The position numbers and the translations under genes were made by a program. Shown one piece after another: positions 17,117 through 25,488 of a DNA stretch of 37,815 bases. Position 1 is the stretch's first letter. Each line of letters opens with the position of its first letter. The notes beneath the pieces are model-generated. The model ran no database searches. It was given only the letters and a program-made list of their open reading frames with translations, and had not been told where the DNA came from. Source of the stretch: Lysobacteraceae bacterium (GTDB lineage Bacteria > Pseudomonadota > Gammaproteobacteria > Xanthomonadales > Ahniellaceae); assembly GCA_021299185.1 (NCBI GenBank), contig JAJTHZ010000139.1, forward strand, positions 1 to 37,815, in the 5' to 3' direction.

Positions 17117-18253
17117 GTGCGGATGCGCACGCGCGCTGAGCCGGTGCCTGCGTTGGCCAGCCTGTCCGCGCTGTGCGCTTTCGCCCTGCTGCAGTCGGCC
17201 GATCCGCTGGCGGCGGCCGCCTTGCCGGCACTGGTCGTCGGGGCGGCCATCGCGCTGCTGCGGGGCGAGCTCGACTTTGCGCGTCGCGCCGAGGCCGCAC
17301 AGTGGGCCTTCGGCGCGCTGCTGCTGACTTGGTGCCTCGCCACTGCGTTCGCGCCGGACCCACGCATCGGGCTCGCGCTGTCGGTGCCACCGCTCGCCGC
17401 GGCGATCGTGCTGGTGCTCGCGGCACGCGCGCACTGGACGCCGGCCGCGCGGGATGCGCTGCTCGTCGGCCTGTACGCGACCGCTGGCGTGCAGTGCATG
17501 CAGGTTCTGCTCGCGCTCGCGGGCGGTGCGGCGGCGGGACCTGCAGCGGTCCAAGCGGCGGCGGTGCCCTGGCTGGTGGCGCCCAACGATCTCGCATGGT
17601 GCACCTGCCTGCTGGCGTTCCTGCCGGGCACCTGGGCGCACGCGCGAACCTCGGTTGCACGTGCGGCGTGCGTGCTCTGGGTCGGCGTGGTGCTGGGCGC
17701 CGCGCTGGCTGCCGAATCGCGCCTCGCCCTGGCCTGTGCGGTGCTCGCGCTGGGCGTGCCACTGCTGCAGCGAAGGCCTGGCGTCGCCGTGCTGGCCTTC
17801 ACTGCCGCGGCCGCGCTGCTGGCCGTGGCCTGGGGCAAGGGCCTCGCATCGCTGGCCAGCCGCACCGAACTGTGGGCGGCCGCGATCGAACTCGGTGCGG
17901 CCCGGCCATGGACCGGCATCGGACCTGGGGGCTTCATGGCCGCGCTGGAGACGACCCTGCCCGCAGCCAGCCGCATCGACCCACGCGGCATGCCCTGGCC
18001 GCATAGCCTGCCGCTCGAGGCCTTTGCGGTGCTCGGTCTACCGGGGCTGGCTGCGCTCGCTGCCGTGGGACTGGCGTGTCTGCGGCGCATCCCGAACCGC
18101 AACGCGGCGAGCTTCGGTATCATGCTCGCCGCTAGCCCGCTGGTGCTGCTGGAGGCCTCCTTGCTGCGCACCTGGGTCTGGTTCATGCTTGCCCTGCTGT
18201 GCGGCCTCCCGGCCCGCGCAGACTCACCCCGCGCCATGGAAGGTTCCCGATGA
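17117..18253 (+). CDS. O-antigen ligase-like polytopic membrane protein
   Basis: The 378-aa product has about ten hydrophobic segments and, near residues 255-275, SRTELWAAAIELGAARPWTGIGPGGF. This matches the conserved periplasmic loop of the Wzy/WaaL/PglL-type ligase family (R...W...PxxGxGxG). Such enzymes join or polymerise lipid-linked glycans in the periplasm, or O-glycosylate proteins. A conserved PHSLPLEAFAVLG follows, another hallmark. The start may be GTG 17117 or ATG 17123. The stop overlaps the next start in ATGA, so it is coupled to the secreted protein downstream. No polysaccharide genes surround it, so the target is unknown. Confidence 0.7.
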   Translation: MRMRTRAEPVPALASLSALCAFALLQSADPLAAAALPALVVGAAIALLRGELDFARRAEAAQWAFGALLLTWCLATAFAPDPRIGLALSVPPLAAAIVLVLAARAHWTPAARDALLVGLYATAGVQCMQVLLALAGGAAAGPAAVQAAAVPWLVAPNDLAWCTCLLAFLPGTWAHARTSVARAACVLWVGVVLGAALAAESRLALACAVLALGVPLLQRRPGVAVLAFTAAAALLAVAWGKGLASLASRTELWAAAIELGAARPWTGIGPGGFMAALETTLPAASRIDPRGMPWPHSLPLEAFAVLGLPGLAALAAVGLACLRRIPNRNAASFGIMLAASPLVLLEASLLRTWVWFMLALLCGLPARADSPRAMEGSR

Positions 18254-19092
18254 CCCGCCTCCTGTTCGTGGCCCTGCTCGGACTTGCTGCCGCCGCGAGC
18301 CTGCTCGCCCCGCAGTGGAGTCGCGCACAGTCGCTGGCGGGCTACTACCACGACCTGGTCACGCGGCTGCGCGGCCCGACCACCGTGCAGGCCGCCGGCA
18401 GCACGGTGGTGCTGCCGGCTGACGTGTTCAACACCGGGCTCGGCACGGCGAACGCGCCGACCTTGCTGCTGTCGGCCGGCGACGATGCGCTTGTGCTCGC
18501 GACCTCCGGCTGCCGCGATTCGCCCGCGCCGCTGGCGGCCTGCCGCCTCGCTGCTCCGCTGCAGCCTGCAGGCTCGGCGGTGGCCGAATACATCGTGCGC
18601 ATCGCGCCCTCGGCGCGCAACGTGGTGGTGGTCGGGCTCACAGCGACCGCCGACGGGGTCGATGCGCAACCGGAGAACAACGAGTCCTTCGCAGTGATCG
18701 CCGTCGTCAGGCGCGTGGCGCTGCAGGCGCGACTGCTCTCGCGCACCACGTTTCCGGATGGAAACCAGTCCGTGCTGGTGCGCATCGAGAATACCGGGCC
18801 CAGCGACACCCAGGAGTTGCGTGTCGACTGGCAGGTCAGCCCCGGATCGCTGCCGGTAAGCGCGCAGTGCAGCGTCATCGGGACCGGCCGCTGTCCGGGC
18901 AACACGCAGTTGGGGCGCCTCGACCCGGGCGCGTCGCTGGTCTACAGCTTCGCCTTCCCGCCGTTCACCGCGCAGACCCCGAACATGGGCCTCATGCTGT
19001 CGGCGACGACCTCCGACGCCAGCGAAACCGGCAACGGCAACACGCTGTCGCTGTCGTGGTCCGATCCGATCAGCAGCGACGGATTCGAGTAG
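18250..19092 (+). CDS. Secreted protein with beta-sandwich repeats and DGFE tail
   Basis: The 280-aa product has a signal peptide (MTRLLFVALLGLAAAASLL, cleavage probably after SRAQS). Two domains of about 110-120 residues follow, resembling DUF11/CARDB-type extracellular beta sandwiches: conserved VFNTG...TANAPTLLLS in the first and VRIENTGPSDTQELRV in the second. It ends DPISSDGFE. A terminal DGFE tail is, from memory, common on secreted proteins of Lysobacterales and may be a sorting or processing signal. GGAAGG lies 6 bases before the ATG, which overlaps the ligase-like gene's stop; the pair may form an enzyme and substrate. Function unknown. Confidence 0.65.
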   Translation: MTRLLFVALLGLAAAASLLAPQWSRAQSLAGYYHDLVTRLRGPTTVQAAGSTVVLPADVFNTGLGTANAPTLLLSAGDDALVLATSGCRDSPAPLAACRLAAPLQPAGSAVAEYIVRIAPSARNVVVVGLTATADGVDAQPENNESFAVIAVVRRVALQARLLSRTTFPDGNQSVLVRIENTGPSDTQELRVDWQVSPGSLPVSAQCSVIGTGRCPGNTQLGRLDPGASLVYSFAFPPFTAQTPNMGLMLSATTSDASETGNGNTLSLSWSDPISSDGFE

Positions 19093-19098
19093 GCCGCC

Positions 19099-20478
19099 TC
19101 AGCGGCCCTTCATCGCCGCGGCCTGCTCGATCTCCACCCGCAGGGTCTTGACCAGATCCGCGCGTGCGACCTCGAATTGGTCCTGCTTGCGCAGGTCCTT
19201 GATGGTGACCACGCCCTTGGCCAGTTCGTCGGTACCGAGCACGGCGACGAAGCGGATGCCCGCGCGGTCGGCGTAATGGAACTGCTTGGCCAGCTTGCGC
19301 GGCTCCATCTGCACCTCGGTCGGGATGCCGGCCGAGCGCAGCAGGCCCGCGAGTTCGAGGTACTTCGGCAGGTCCGCCTCGTCCATCTGCGTGACCAGCA
19401 CCTGCACCGTGCTGTCGGCGGTGCCGATCAGCTTCGCCTCGCGCAACTGCCAGAACAGACGCGTGGCGCCGATCGAGATGCCCACGCCCGGCAGTTTCGA
19501 CTTGGTGTAGTGGCTGGCCAGGTTGTCGTAGCGCCCGCCGGAGCAGATCGAACCGATCTGCGGGAAGTCGGTGAGGTGGGTCTCGTAGACCGTGCCGGTG
19601 TAGTAGTCCAGCCCGCGCGCGATCGAGAAGTTGAGCGCGTAGTGGGTCTCGGGCACGCCGAAGGCGCGCACCAGGGTGAGCACCTCGCGCAGTTCGTCGG
19701 CGCCCTGCGCCAGGGTCTGGTTGCCGCGGCCGAGGCGTTCGAGGCAGGCCAGCGCGTGGTCGTGGCCGGTCGAGCGCGTGGAGACGAAGTCCATGATGCG
19801 CGCCACCACTTCGGCGGGCAGGCCGAAGCCTTCGCCCTGCAGCGTGGCGCGCACCGCGTCCGCGCCGCGCTTGTCGAGCTTGTCGACCTCGCGCAGCACC
19901 AGCATCTGGCGCTCGCCTTCGGCGATGCCGAGGTCCTCGAAGAAGCCGCGGATGAGCTTGCGGTTGTTCAACTGGATCTGGAACGGGCCGATGTCCAGTT
20001 CGCGGAACACGCTGTGGATCACCGCCGGCATCTCGGCGTCGTAGCGGATCGACAGGTGATCCTTGCCGATCACGTCGATGTCGCACTGGTAGAACTCGCG
20101 GAAGCGCCCGCGCTGGGCGCGCTCGCCGCGGTAGACGCGCTGGATCTGGTAGCGGCGGAACGGGAACGACAGTTCGTGCTCGTGCTCGGCGACGTAGCGG
20201 GCGAGCGGCACGGTGAGGTCGAAGCGCAGGGCGAGTTCGGGCGTGCCGCCCTGCTCCAGCGCGCCGGTCGACTGCACGAAGTAGACCTGGCGCTCGGTCT
20301 CGCCGCCGGACTTGGTGAGCAGGACCTCGCTGAACTCCATCACCGGGGTTTCGACCGGCAGGAAGCCGAAACGCTCGTAGTTGCGCCGGATGGTGTCGAG
20401 CATGCCCTGGAACGCGATCTGGTCCAGCGGCAGCAGTTCCAGCACGCCGGGCATGGTGCGCGGCTTGATCGAAGACAT
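19099..20478 (-). CDS. hisS: Histidyl-tRNA synthetase
   Basis: HisRS charges tRNA(His). The 459-aa class II synthetase shows motif 2 ([23 protein letters not shown]), the histidine-specific [13 protein letters not shown] segment, SGGRYDNL, and motif 3 in [12 protein letters not shown]. The C-terminal anticodon-binding domain starts near residue 360 ([10 protein letters not shown]). I chose ATG 20478, with GGAA 8-11 bases upstream; ATG 20484 is also possible. It ends 6 bases after the convergent secreted-protein gene, with no obvious terminator between. Confidence 0.95.
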   Translation of the reverse strand: MSSIKPRTMPGVLELLPLDQIAFQGMLDTIRRNYERFGFLPVETPVMEFSEVLLTKSGGETERQVYFVQSTGALEQGGTPELALRFDLTVPLARYVAEHEHELSFPFRRYQIQRVYRGERAQRGRFREFYQCDIDVIGKDHLSIRYDAEMPAVIHSVFRELDIGPFQIQLNNRKLIRGFFEDLGIAEGERQMLVLREVDKLDKRGADAVRATLQGEGFGLPAEVVARIMDFVSTRSTGHDHALACLERLGRGNQTLAQGADELREVLTLVRAFGVPETHYALNFSIARGLDYYTGTVYETHLTDFPQIGSICSGGRYDNLASHYTKSKLPGVGISIGATRLFWQLREAKLIGTADSTVQVLVTQMDEADLPKYLELAGLLRSAGIPTEVQMEPRKLAKQFHYADRAGIRFVAVLGTDELAKGVVTIKDLRKQDQFEVARADLVKTLRVEIEQAAAMKGR

Positions 20479-20554
20479 GGGCATTCCGGCGCGGTGCGAA
20501 GACCGCCAAGAATACCGGAGCCGGCGGCGGCGCGAGCCCGGCCGCCCGCGGCGG

Positions 20555-20583
20555 TTGCCATCGGGGGCCCGCGTCACTATCAT
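20555..20583 (+). promoter_or_regulatory. Promoter of the tRNA-Pro gene
   Basis: TTGCCA (20555-20560) and TATCAT (20578-20583) are separated by 17 bases, with a GC-rich stretch directly after the -10, as in growth-rate-controlled stable RNA promoters. The start of transcription is expected near 20590, about 35 bases before the tRNA. This is the best sigma-70-like promoter in the window. Confidence 0.65.
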
Positions 20584-20624
20584 GCGCGGCTCGCTTCCGG
20601 CCGTTTTGCGGCCGCAGCTCCCGT

Positions 20625-20701
<77 letters not shown>

Positions 20702-20724
20702 ATTCAGCCTCTGAACCAGCCATG

Positions 20725-20793
20725 CGGAGCCAACACTCCGTCAGCCGAGGCAGCCGTCACCACGAAAAAGCCCGCCTCAATGGCGGGCTTTTT
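20725..20793 (+). repeat. Direct repeat copy 1, containing a terminator
   Basis: This roughly 70-bp unit, from CGGAGCCAAC to the end of the T-run, recurs at 20918-20987 with a few substitutions. Each copy carries GGAG...CTCC, then a hairpin flanked by A and T runs. The copies are 193 bases apart, suggesting a local duplication. Confidence 0.7.
20765..20793. terminator. Rho-independent terminator after tRNA-Pro
   Basis: AAAAAGCCCGCC, loop TCAAT, GGCGGGCTTTTT: a perfect stem with A and T runs on both sides, so it can work in both directions. It ends the tRNA-Pro transcript. Confidence 0.9.
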
Positions 20794-20917
20794 CGTTCCA
20801 TGCCCCTCGCGCGCCGCCCCACCGGACCCCCAGTCCCCACAAACCCCAGTCCCCACCCCGCGAATCCAGCCGTTTCCCCAAGGCCCACTCGCGCGATCCA
20901 CCGCACCCACGGACCCA

Positions 20918-20987
20918 CGGAGCCAACGCTCCTTCAGCCAAGGCACCCGTAACCACGAAAAAGCCCGCCTCAATGGCGGGTTTTTTT
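20918..20987 (+). repeat. Direct repeat copy 2, containing a terminator
   Basis: Second copy of the unit at 20725-20793. The hairpin core is kept; one closing C is replaced by T, extending the T-run to seven. The 124 bases between the copies are C/A-rich and show nothing recognisable. Confidence 0.7.
20958..20987 (+). terminator. Second rho-independent terminator
   Basis: AAAAAGCCCGCC, loop TCAAT, GGCGGG followed by seven T. It is nearly the same as the terminator at 20765 and would catch read-through. Confidence 0.8.
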
Positions 20988-21094
20988 CCTTCTCCCCTTG
21001 CGGGAGAAGGTGGCCGAAGGCCGGATGAGGGGGCGCCGAGCCGTGCGGCAAGGCACCCCCTCTCCCCAACCCCTCTCCCACGAGGGGAGAGGGG
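20988..21094. repeat. Palindromic intergenic repeat element
   Basis: The unit contains several nested palindromes: CCTTCTCCC/GGGAGAAGG (20988-21010), GGCCgaaGGCC (21012-21022), GAGGGGG...CCCCCTC around 21027-21063, and a perfect 10-bp stem CCCCTCTCCC/GGGAGAGGGG (21070-21094). Sequences of this type are scattered between genes in many high-GC proteobacteria. The last stem is followed by CTTTGCT and might terminate weakly. With the two terminators it fills most of the 489-bp gene-free stretch before the DUF2339 gene. Confidence 0.7.
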
Positions 21095-21154
21095 CTTTGC
21101 TCAAGCGCTGTCGAGGCGGCAACCATGCCCCTAACGCTTCCCGACCCCCCCGCC

Positions 21155-21160
21155 GCTACA
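21155..21160 (+). promoter_or_regulatory. Candidate -10 element for the DUF2339 gene
   Basis: TACACT in CCGCTACACTCCC lies 31 bases before the proposed ATG and resembles the CCGCTACAAT sequence before phaB1. No clear -35. Confidence 0.3.
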
Positions 21161-21190
21161 CTCCCTTCACCTCCCCCACCCCGGCACCCC

Positions 21191-23911
21191 ATGCCCTGGA
21201 TCTTCGGGATACTCGGCGCACTGTTCGGAGCCTTCCTCGCCGACGTCGAGCGCGCCCTGTTCGGGCTGCTCGCCGGCGCCACCCTCGGGGTCCTGCTCGG
21301 ATCGCACTGGGCGCTTCGCCAGCGGGTGGATGAACTCTCGCGCCGACTGGCCGATGTCGCGCGCGATGCACGGATCGCCACGCCGCCGGTGCCACGCCCC
21401 GATCGCGAAGCGCCCGCTGCATCGCCGATGCCGCAGCCCGCACCGCGGGTCGTGCCCGAAACGACGCCGTGGCCGGATGCGGCGCCTGCCGCCGCCCCGC
21501 CGCCACGTCCGGCGCCAGCACCGCAGCCGATCGCGGATCTCGCCGCCGCGCGCTCGATGGACACCGCACCGGAGCCGGTCGTGGCGCAGGCCGCGCACGC
21601 GGTGGAACCCACGCTGGACGAGCGCATCACCGCCACCCTCAAGCGGTGGCTGTTCGAAGGCAACCTGCCGGTGAAGATCGGCGCGCTGCTGATCTTCCTC
21701 GGCGTCGGCTACCTGCTGAAGCTCGCCGCCGACGAAGGCTGGTTCGCGCTGCCGATCGAATTCCGCTACCTCGGCGTCGCCACCGCCGCGCTCGGCGCGC
21801 TCGCCTGGGGCTGGATGCAGCGCAGCGCGAAGCCGGCGTTCGGCCTGAGCCTGCAGGGCGCGGCACTCGGCGTGCTGCTGCTGGCCGTGTTCGGCGCCTT
21901 CCGCCTGCATGACCTGCTGCCGGCAGGCGCCGCCTTCGCGCTGGTGGTGGTGCTGGTGGCCGGCGGCGCGCTGCTGGCGGTGCTGCAGCATGCGATCGCG
22001 CTCGCCGTGCTGGCCTTCACCGGCGGCTACCTCGCGCCGGTGCTGATCAGCACCGGCAGCGGCGACCACGTGGCGCTGTTCTCGTACTACGCGGTGCTCA
22101 ATCTCGCGGTGCTCGGCATCGCCTGGTTCCGACCGTGGCGTGCGCTGAACCTGGTCGGTTTCGCATTCACCTTCGCGATCGGCACGCTGTGGGGCTATCG
22201 CTACTACCGGCCGGAACTGCTGTCCACGGTGCTGCCGTTCCTTGCCGGATTCTTCCTGTTCTACGTCGCGATCCCGGTGCTGTACGCGCTGCGCGGCGAA
22301 GGCACGCGCCGCGGATTCGTCGACGGCACCCTGGTGTTCGGCACGCCGCTGCTGGCGTTCCCGCTGGCCGCCGCGCTGCTGGCCGACGACCGCATGGGAC
22401 TCGCGTACTGCGCGCTGGCGGTGGCCGTGCTCTACGTCGCGCTGGCGGCATGGCTGATCCGGCGCGACGGGATGCGCCTGCTGGCGCAGTCGTTCGGCGT
22501 GCTGGCGGTGGGCTTCGCCACCCTGGCCGTGCCGCTGGCGCTGTCCACGCGCTGGACGGCGGCGGTCTGGGCGCTGCAGGGCGCGGCCCTGGTCTGGCTC
22601 GGCCTGCGCCAGGCGCGCTGGCTGCCGACCCTCACCGGCTGGCTGCTGCAGGGGCTCGCCGCGGTTGCGTGGTTCTGGGGCATCGTCGACGACGGCTGGA
22701 TGGCGCGCGAGCCCGAATGGCCGCTGCTCAACGGCCATGCGCTCGGCATGCTCTGCATGGCGCTGGGTGCGCTCGCCGTGGCGTGGCTGCACGAGCGCGC
22801 CGGCGGGCGCCGCTGGAGCGTGTGGCCGCCCTTCCTGCTCGGCCTGTTCTGGTGGTTCATCGGCGGCCTGCGCGAGATCGACGTGCACGCCGACGCCTGG
22901 CGCGACGACGCGCCGTGGGTGGCCTTCGCCGCGGTGACCCTGGCGCTGGCGGCACTGCTGCGGCGCGTCCTGCCGTGGCCGCGCCTCGGCTGGCCGGTGG
23001 TGGGGCTGCTGCTCGGCGGCGCGCCGCTGGTGCTGGCCAGCCTCGAAGCCTCGCCACAGGGCCCCCTGCTGCTGCCCGACGGCGGCGCGTGGTTCGCCTG
23101 GCTGCTGGCGGCGCTGTTCGCACTGCACGGCATCGCGCGGGACCCGTTGCAGCGTGGGCTGTCATGGGCGCACGTGGGCCTGCTGGCGAGCGTCGCCGCG
23201 CTGGCCGGCGCGCAACTGTGGGCGATGGGCCGGCAGTCGCTGGACGACGGCTGGAGCCAGGCCGCGGCTGTGCTGCCGCTGCTGGTGCTGGCGTGGCAGG
23301 CGGCGTGGCGGCCGCGGTCGGTGGGCTGGCCGGTGGCCGGGCACTTCGAGTCCTACGCGGGCCGCTGGCTCGCGGTCGCCTGGCTCGGACTCGTCGCGTG
23401 GTGGGTGGTTGCCCTGGGTTCGGCGGGCGACACCGCGCCCCTGCCCTTCGTGCCGCTGCTCAACCCGCTGGAACTGCTGCAGGTGCTGGTGCTGCTGTTC
23501 GCGCTGGGCCTGCTGCGCGGCGGCCTCGCGCCGGACGGGCTGCGCATCCTGCTGCCGATCGCCGGCTTCGTGCTGCTGACGACGATGACCCTGCGCGGCG
23601 TGCACCACGCCACCGGCGCGCCGTGGTCGCCGGCGATCCTCGATTCCTTCGTCGCCCAGACCGCGCTGACGGTGGCCTGGAGCGTGGCCGGCGTGACGGC
23701 CTGGATCGCGGGCTCGAAGCGCCGCTCGCGGCCGCTGTGGACCGCGGGCGCGGTGCTGATGGGCCTGGTGCTCGGCAAACTCGCGCTGGTCGACCGCAGT
23801 TACATCGGCGACCTGCCCGGCATCGTGTCCTTCCTCGCGGTGGGCGTGCTGCTGGTGCTGGTCGGCTGGTTCGCGCCCTCGCCGCCGCGTCGTGAATCGG
23901 AGCCCGCATGA
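21191..23911 (+). CDS. DUF2339 polytopic membrane protein
   Basis: The 906-aa product begins with two hydrophobic segments (WIFGILGALFGAFLA and ALFGLLAGATLGVLLG), then a coiled, proline/alanine-rich linker to about residue 155. The DUF2339 signature follows: RWLFEGNLPVKIGALLIFLGVGYLLKLAAD. More than twenty further hydrophobic segments run to the end. The family is widespread in proteobacteria with no established function. I chose ATG 21191 because the family starts MxW(I/L); no Shine-Dalgarno sequence is visible. An upstream ATG at 21125 would add a proline-rich extension without family support. It overlaps the DUF3999 gene by four bases, the usual pairing. Confidence 0.85.
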   Translation: MPWIFGILGALFGAFLADVERALFGLLAGATLGVLLGSHWALRQRVDELSRRLADVARDARIATPPVPRPDREAPAASPMPQPAPRVVPETTPWPDAAPAAAPPPRPAPAPQPIADLAAARSMDTAPEPVVAQAAHAVEPTLDERITATLKRWLFEGNLPVKIGALLIFLGVGYLLKLAADEGWFALPIEFRYLGVATAALGALAWGWMQRSAKPAFGLSLQGAALGVLLLAVFGAFRLHDLLPAGAAFALVVVLVAGGALLAVLQHAIALAVLAFTGGYLAPVLISTGSGDHVALFSYYAVLNLAVLGIAWFRPWRALNLVGFAFTFAIGTLWGYRYYRPELLSTVLPFLAGFFLFYVAIPVLYALRGEGTRRGFVDGTLVFGTPLLAFPLAAALLADDRMGLAYCALAVAVLYVALAAWLIRRDGMRLLAQSFGVLAVGFATLAVPLALSTRWTAAVWALQGAALVWLGLRQARWLPTLTGWLLQGLAAVAWFWGIVDDGWMAREPEWPLLNGHALGMLCMALGALAVAWLHERAGGRRWSVWPPFLLGLFWWFIGGLREIDVHADAWRDDAPWVAFAAVTLALAALLRRVLPWPRLGWPVVGLLLGGAPLVLASLEASPQGPLLLPDGGAWFAWLLAALFALHGIARDPLQRGLSWAHVGLLASVAALAGAQLWAMGRQSLDDGWSQAAAVLPLLVLAWQAAWRPRSVGWPVAGHFESYAGRWLAVAWLGLVAWWVVALGSAGDTAPLPFVPLLNPLELLQVLVLLFALGLLRGGLAPDGLRILLPIAGFVLLTTMTLRGVHHATGAPWSPAILDSFVAQTALTVAWSVAGVTAWIAGSKRRSRPLWTAGAVLMGLVLGKLALVDRSYIGDLPGIVSFLAVGVLLVLVGWFAPSPPRRESEPA

Positions 23912-25281
23912 CGATCCGTCCCGCCCTGCTCGCCCTGCTGCTCGCCGCCGCCTCGCCGGTCGCGTCCGCCGCGCACGCGGTGCGTTTCCCGCTCGAGGTC
24001 GACCCGCAGCGCGCCGGCGCCTGGCGCATCGATCTGCCGCTGGCGGTGTATCGCGAGGCCGCGCACGGCGACCTGCGCGATGTCGAGGCGCGCAACGGCC
24101 GCGGCGAGCCGGTGCCGCTGGGCCCGGTGCCGCTGCGCTACGGCGCGCCGGCCGCCAGCGCGCTGGAAACCGTGTCGCTGACGCCCTTCGCCCTGCCCCC
24201 GCTCGGCGGCACTGCGCCGAGCGGCGCGCAACTGCGCTTGCTGGTCGAGCGCGATGCCGGCGGCACGCTGCGCCGGCTCGACCTCAGCGAAAGCGGCGCG
24301 CCTGCCGCGCCGGCCGGCGCCGAGCTGCTGTTCGACGCCGGCAGCGGCGAGGCCTCGCTGCACGCGCTCGACGTGGCGCTGGATCCCGCCGGCGGCCCGG
24401 CCCAGCGCGCGCGCGTGGTGGTGCTGGCCAGCGACGACCTCGACACCTGGCGCCCGCTCGGGCCGTCGCAGGCGCTGCTGCGCATCGAACAGGCCGGGCG
24501 CCTGCTGGAGCGGCGCACGCTCGATCTCGGCGGCCAGCGTGCGCGTTACCTGCTGCTGCGCGGCGCCGATGGCGCGGCCCTGCCGCCGGTGGCGCAGGTC
24601 GCGCTGCGCCTGCGCCATCAGCCGCCGCTGGTGGCCGACTGGCCGCAATCGCAGTCGATCGACGCGGCCTTCGTGCGCGGCGGCGCGGCCGGGGAATTCA
24701 TCTACCGCGCGCCGGGCGCGATCCCGGTCGACGGCCTCGAGGTGGTTCCGGCCGACCTCAACAGCGTGGCCGAGGTGGTGGTCGAAAGCCGCGCCGCGGA
24801 CGATCGCCCGTGGGTGCGCCGCCAAAGCGGCACGGTGTTCCGGGTCGCGATCGATGGCGAGGAGAGCGGCAGCCTGCCGGTGCGCATCGACGCGGTGCGC
24901 GAGCGCGAATGGCGCATCACCACCGATCCGCCGCTGGCGCAGCCGCCGGTGCTGCGGCTGTCGTTCACGCCCGACACCTGGGTGCTGCTCGCGCAGGGTC
25001 CGGGCCCGTTCGAACTGCGCGCAGGCAGCGCCGAGTCGCGGCGCGCGGACTGGCCGCTGGAACGCGCGCTGGACGCGATGGCCGCGCAGTCGGGCCCGGG
25101 CTTCCGCCTGCCGCTGGCCACCGTCGGCGAGGCGGTGCAGCTCGACGGCGTCGCCGCGCTCACGCCAGCCCCCACGCCGCCGCCGTGGTGGCGCATCGCG
25201 CTGTGGGGCGTGCTGCTGCTCGGTGCGCTGGCGGTGGTGGTGCTGGTGCTGCGCCTGCTGCGCGAGCGCGCGCCGGCCTGA
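23908..25281 (+). CDS. DUF3999 membrane-anchored periplasmic protein
   Basis: The 457-aa product has a signal peptide (cleavage near ASAAHA, residue 23), a long periplasmic beta-rich region (YREAAHGDLRDVEARNGRGEPVPLG, later WPQSQSIDAAFVRGG and GLEVVPADLNSV), and one C-terminal membrane helix (WWRIALWGVLLLGALAVVVLVLRLL). This layout and the position directly after a DUF2339 gene identify the DUF3999 family. The two probably act as one envelope complex; the task is unknown. The 207 bases that follow hold no convincing gene. Confidence 0.8.
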   Translation: MTIRPALLALLLAAASPVASAAHAVRFPLEVDPQRAGAWRIDLPLAVYREAAHGDLRDVEARNGRGEPVPLGPVPLRYGAPAASALETVSLTPFALPPLGGTAPSGAQLRLLVERDAGGTLRRLDLSESGAPAAPAGAELLFDAGSGEASLHALDVALDPAGGPAQRARVVVLASDDLDTWRPLGPSQALLRIEQAGRLLERRTLDLGGQRARYLLLRGADGAALPPVAQVALRLRHQPPLVADWPQSQSIDAAFVRGGAAGEFIYRAPGAIPVDGLEVVPADLNSVAEVVVESRAADDRPWVRRQSGTVFRVAIDGEESGSLPVRIDAVREREWRITTDPPLAQPPVLRLSFTPDTWVLLAQGPGPFELRAGSAESRRADWPLERALDAMAAQSGPGFRLPLATVGEAVQLDGVAALTPAPTPPPWWRIALWGVLLLGALAVVVLVLRLLRERAPA

Positions 25282-25488
25282 TCCCCGCGGCACGCGCGTG
25301 ATCACCATCTCGACGCGCCGCGCCGCGGTCGGTACCTTCTGCGTGGCGTCGTCGACCTCGGACTGCGCGCCAGCCGCTGCCGCGAACGACGGCCGCGCCC
25401 CCCGCGCGCACGGCCGGATGACGTCGTCGCGGTGCGTGGCGGGTCGCCGCGACCCCTTGCCCCACCGGACCTGCCGATCGAGACCGCC

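Noticed and set aside
17028-18669. N-terminal extensions and long minus-strand frames upstream of hutH
   Set aside because: They lie antisense to the ligase-like gene and lack any family sequence. The ammonia-lyase begins cleanly at 17027 with a ribosome binding site.
25282-25488. Possible minus-strand gene remnant (EVDDATQKVPTAARRVEMVITR)
   Set aside because: The phrase looks mildly protein-like, but there is no start codon, no ribosome binding site and no recognisable domain; the frame merges into an antisense shadow.
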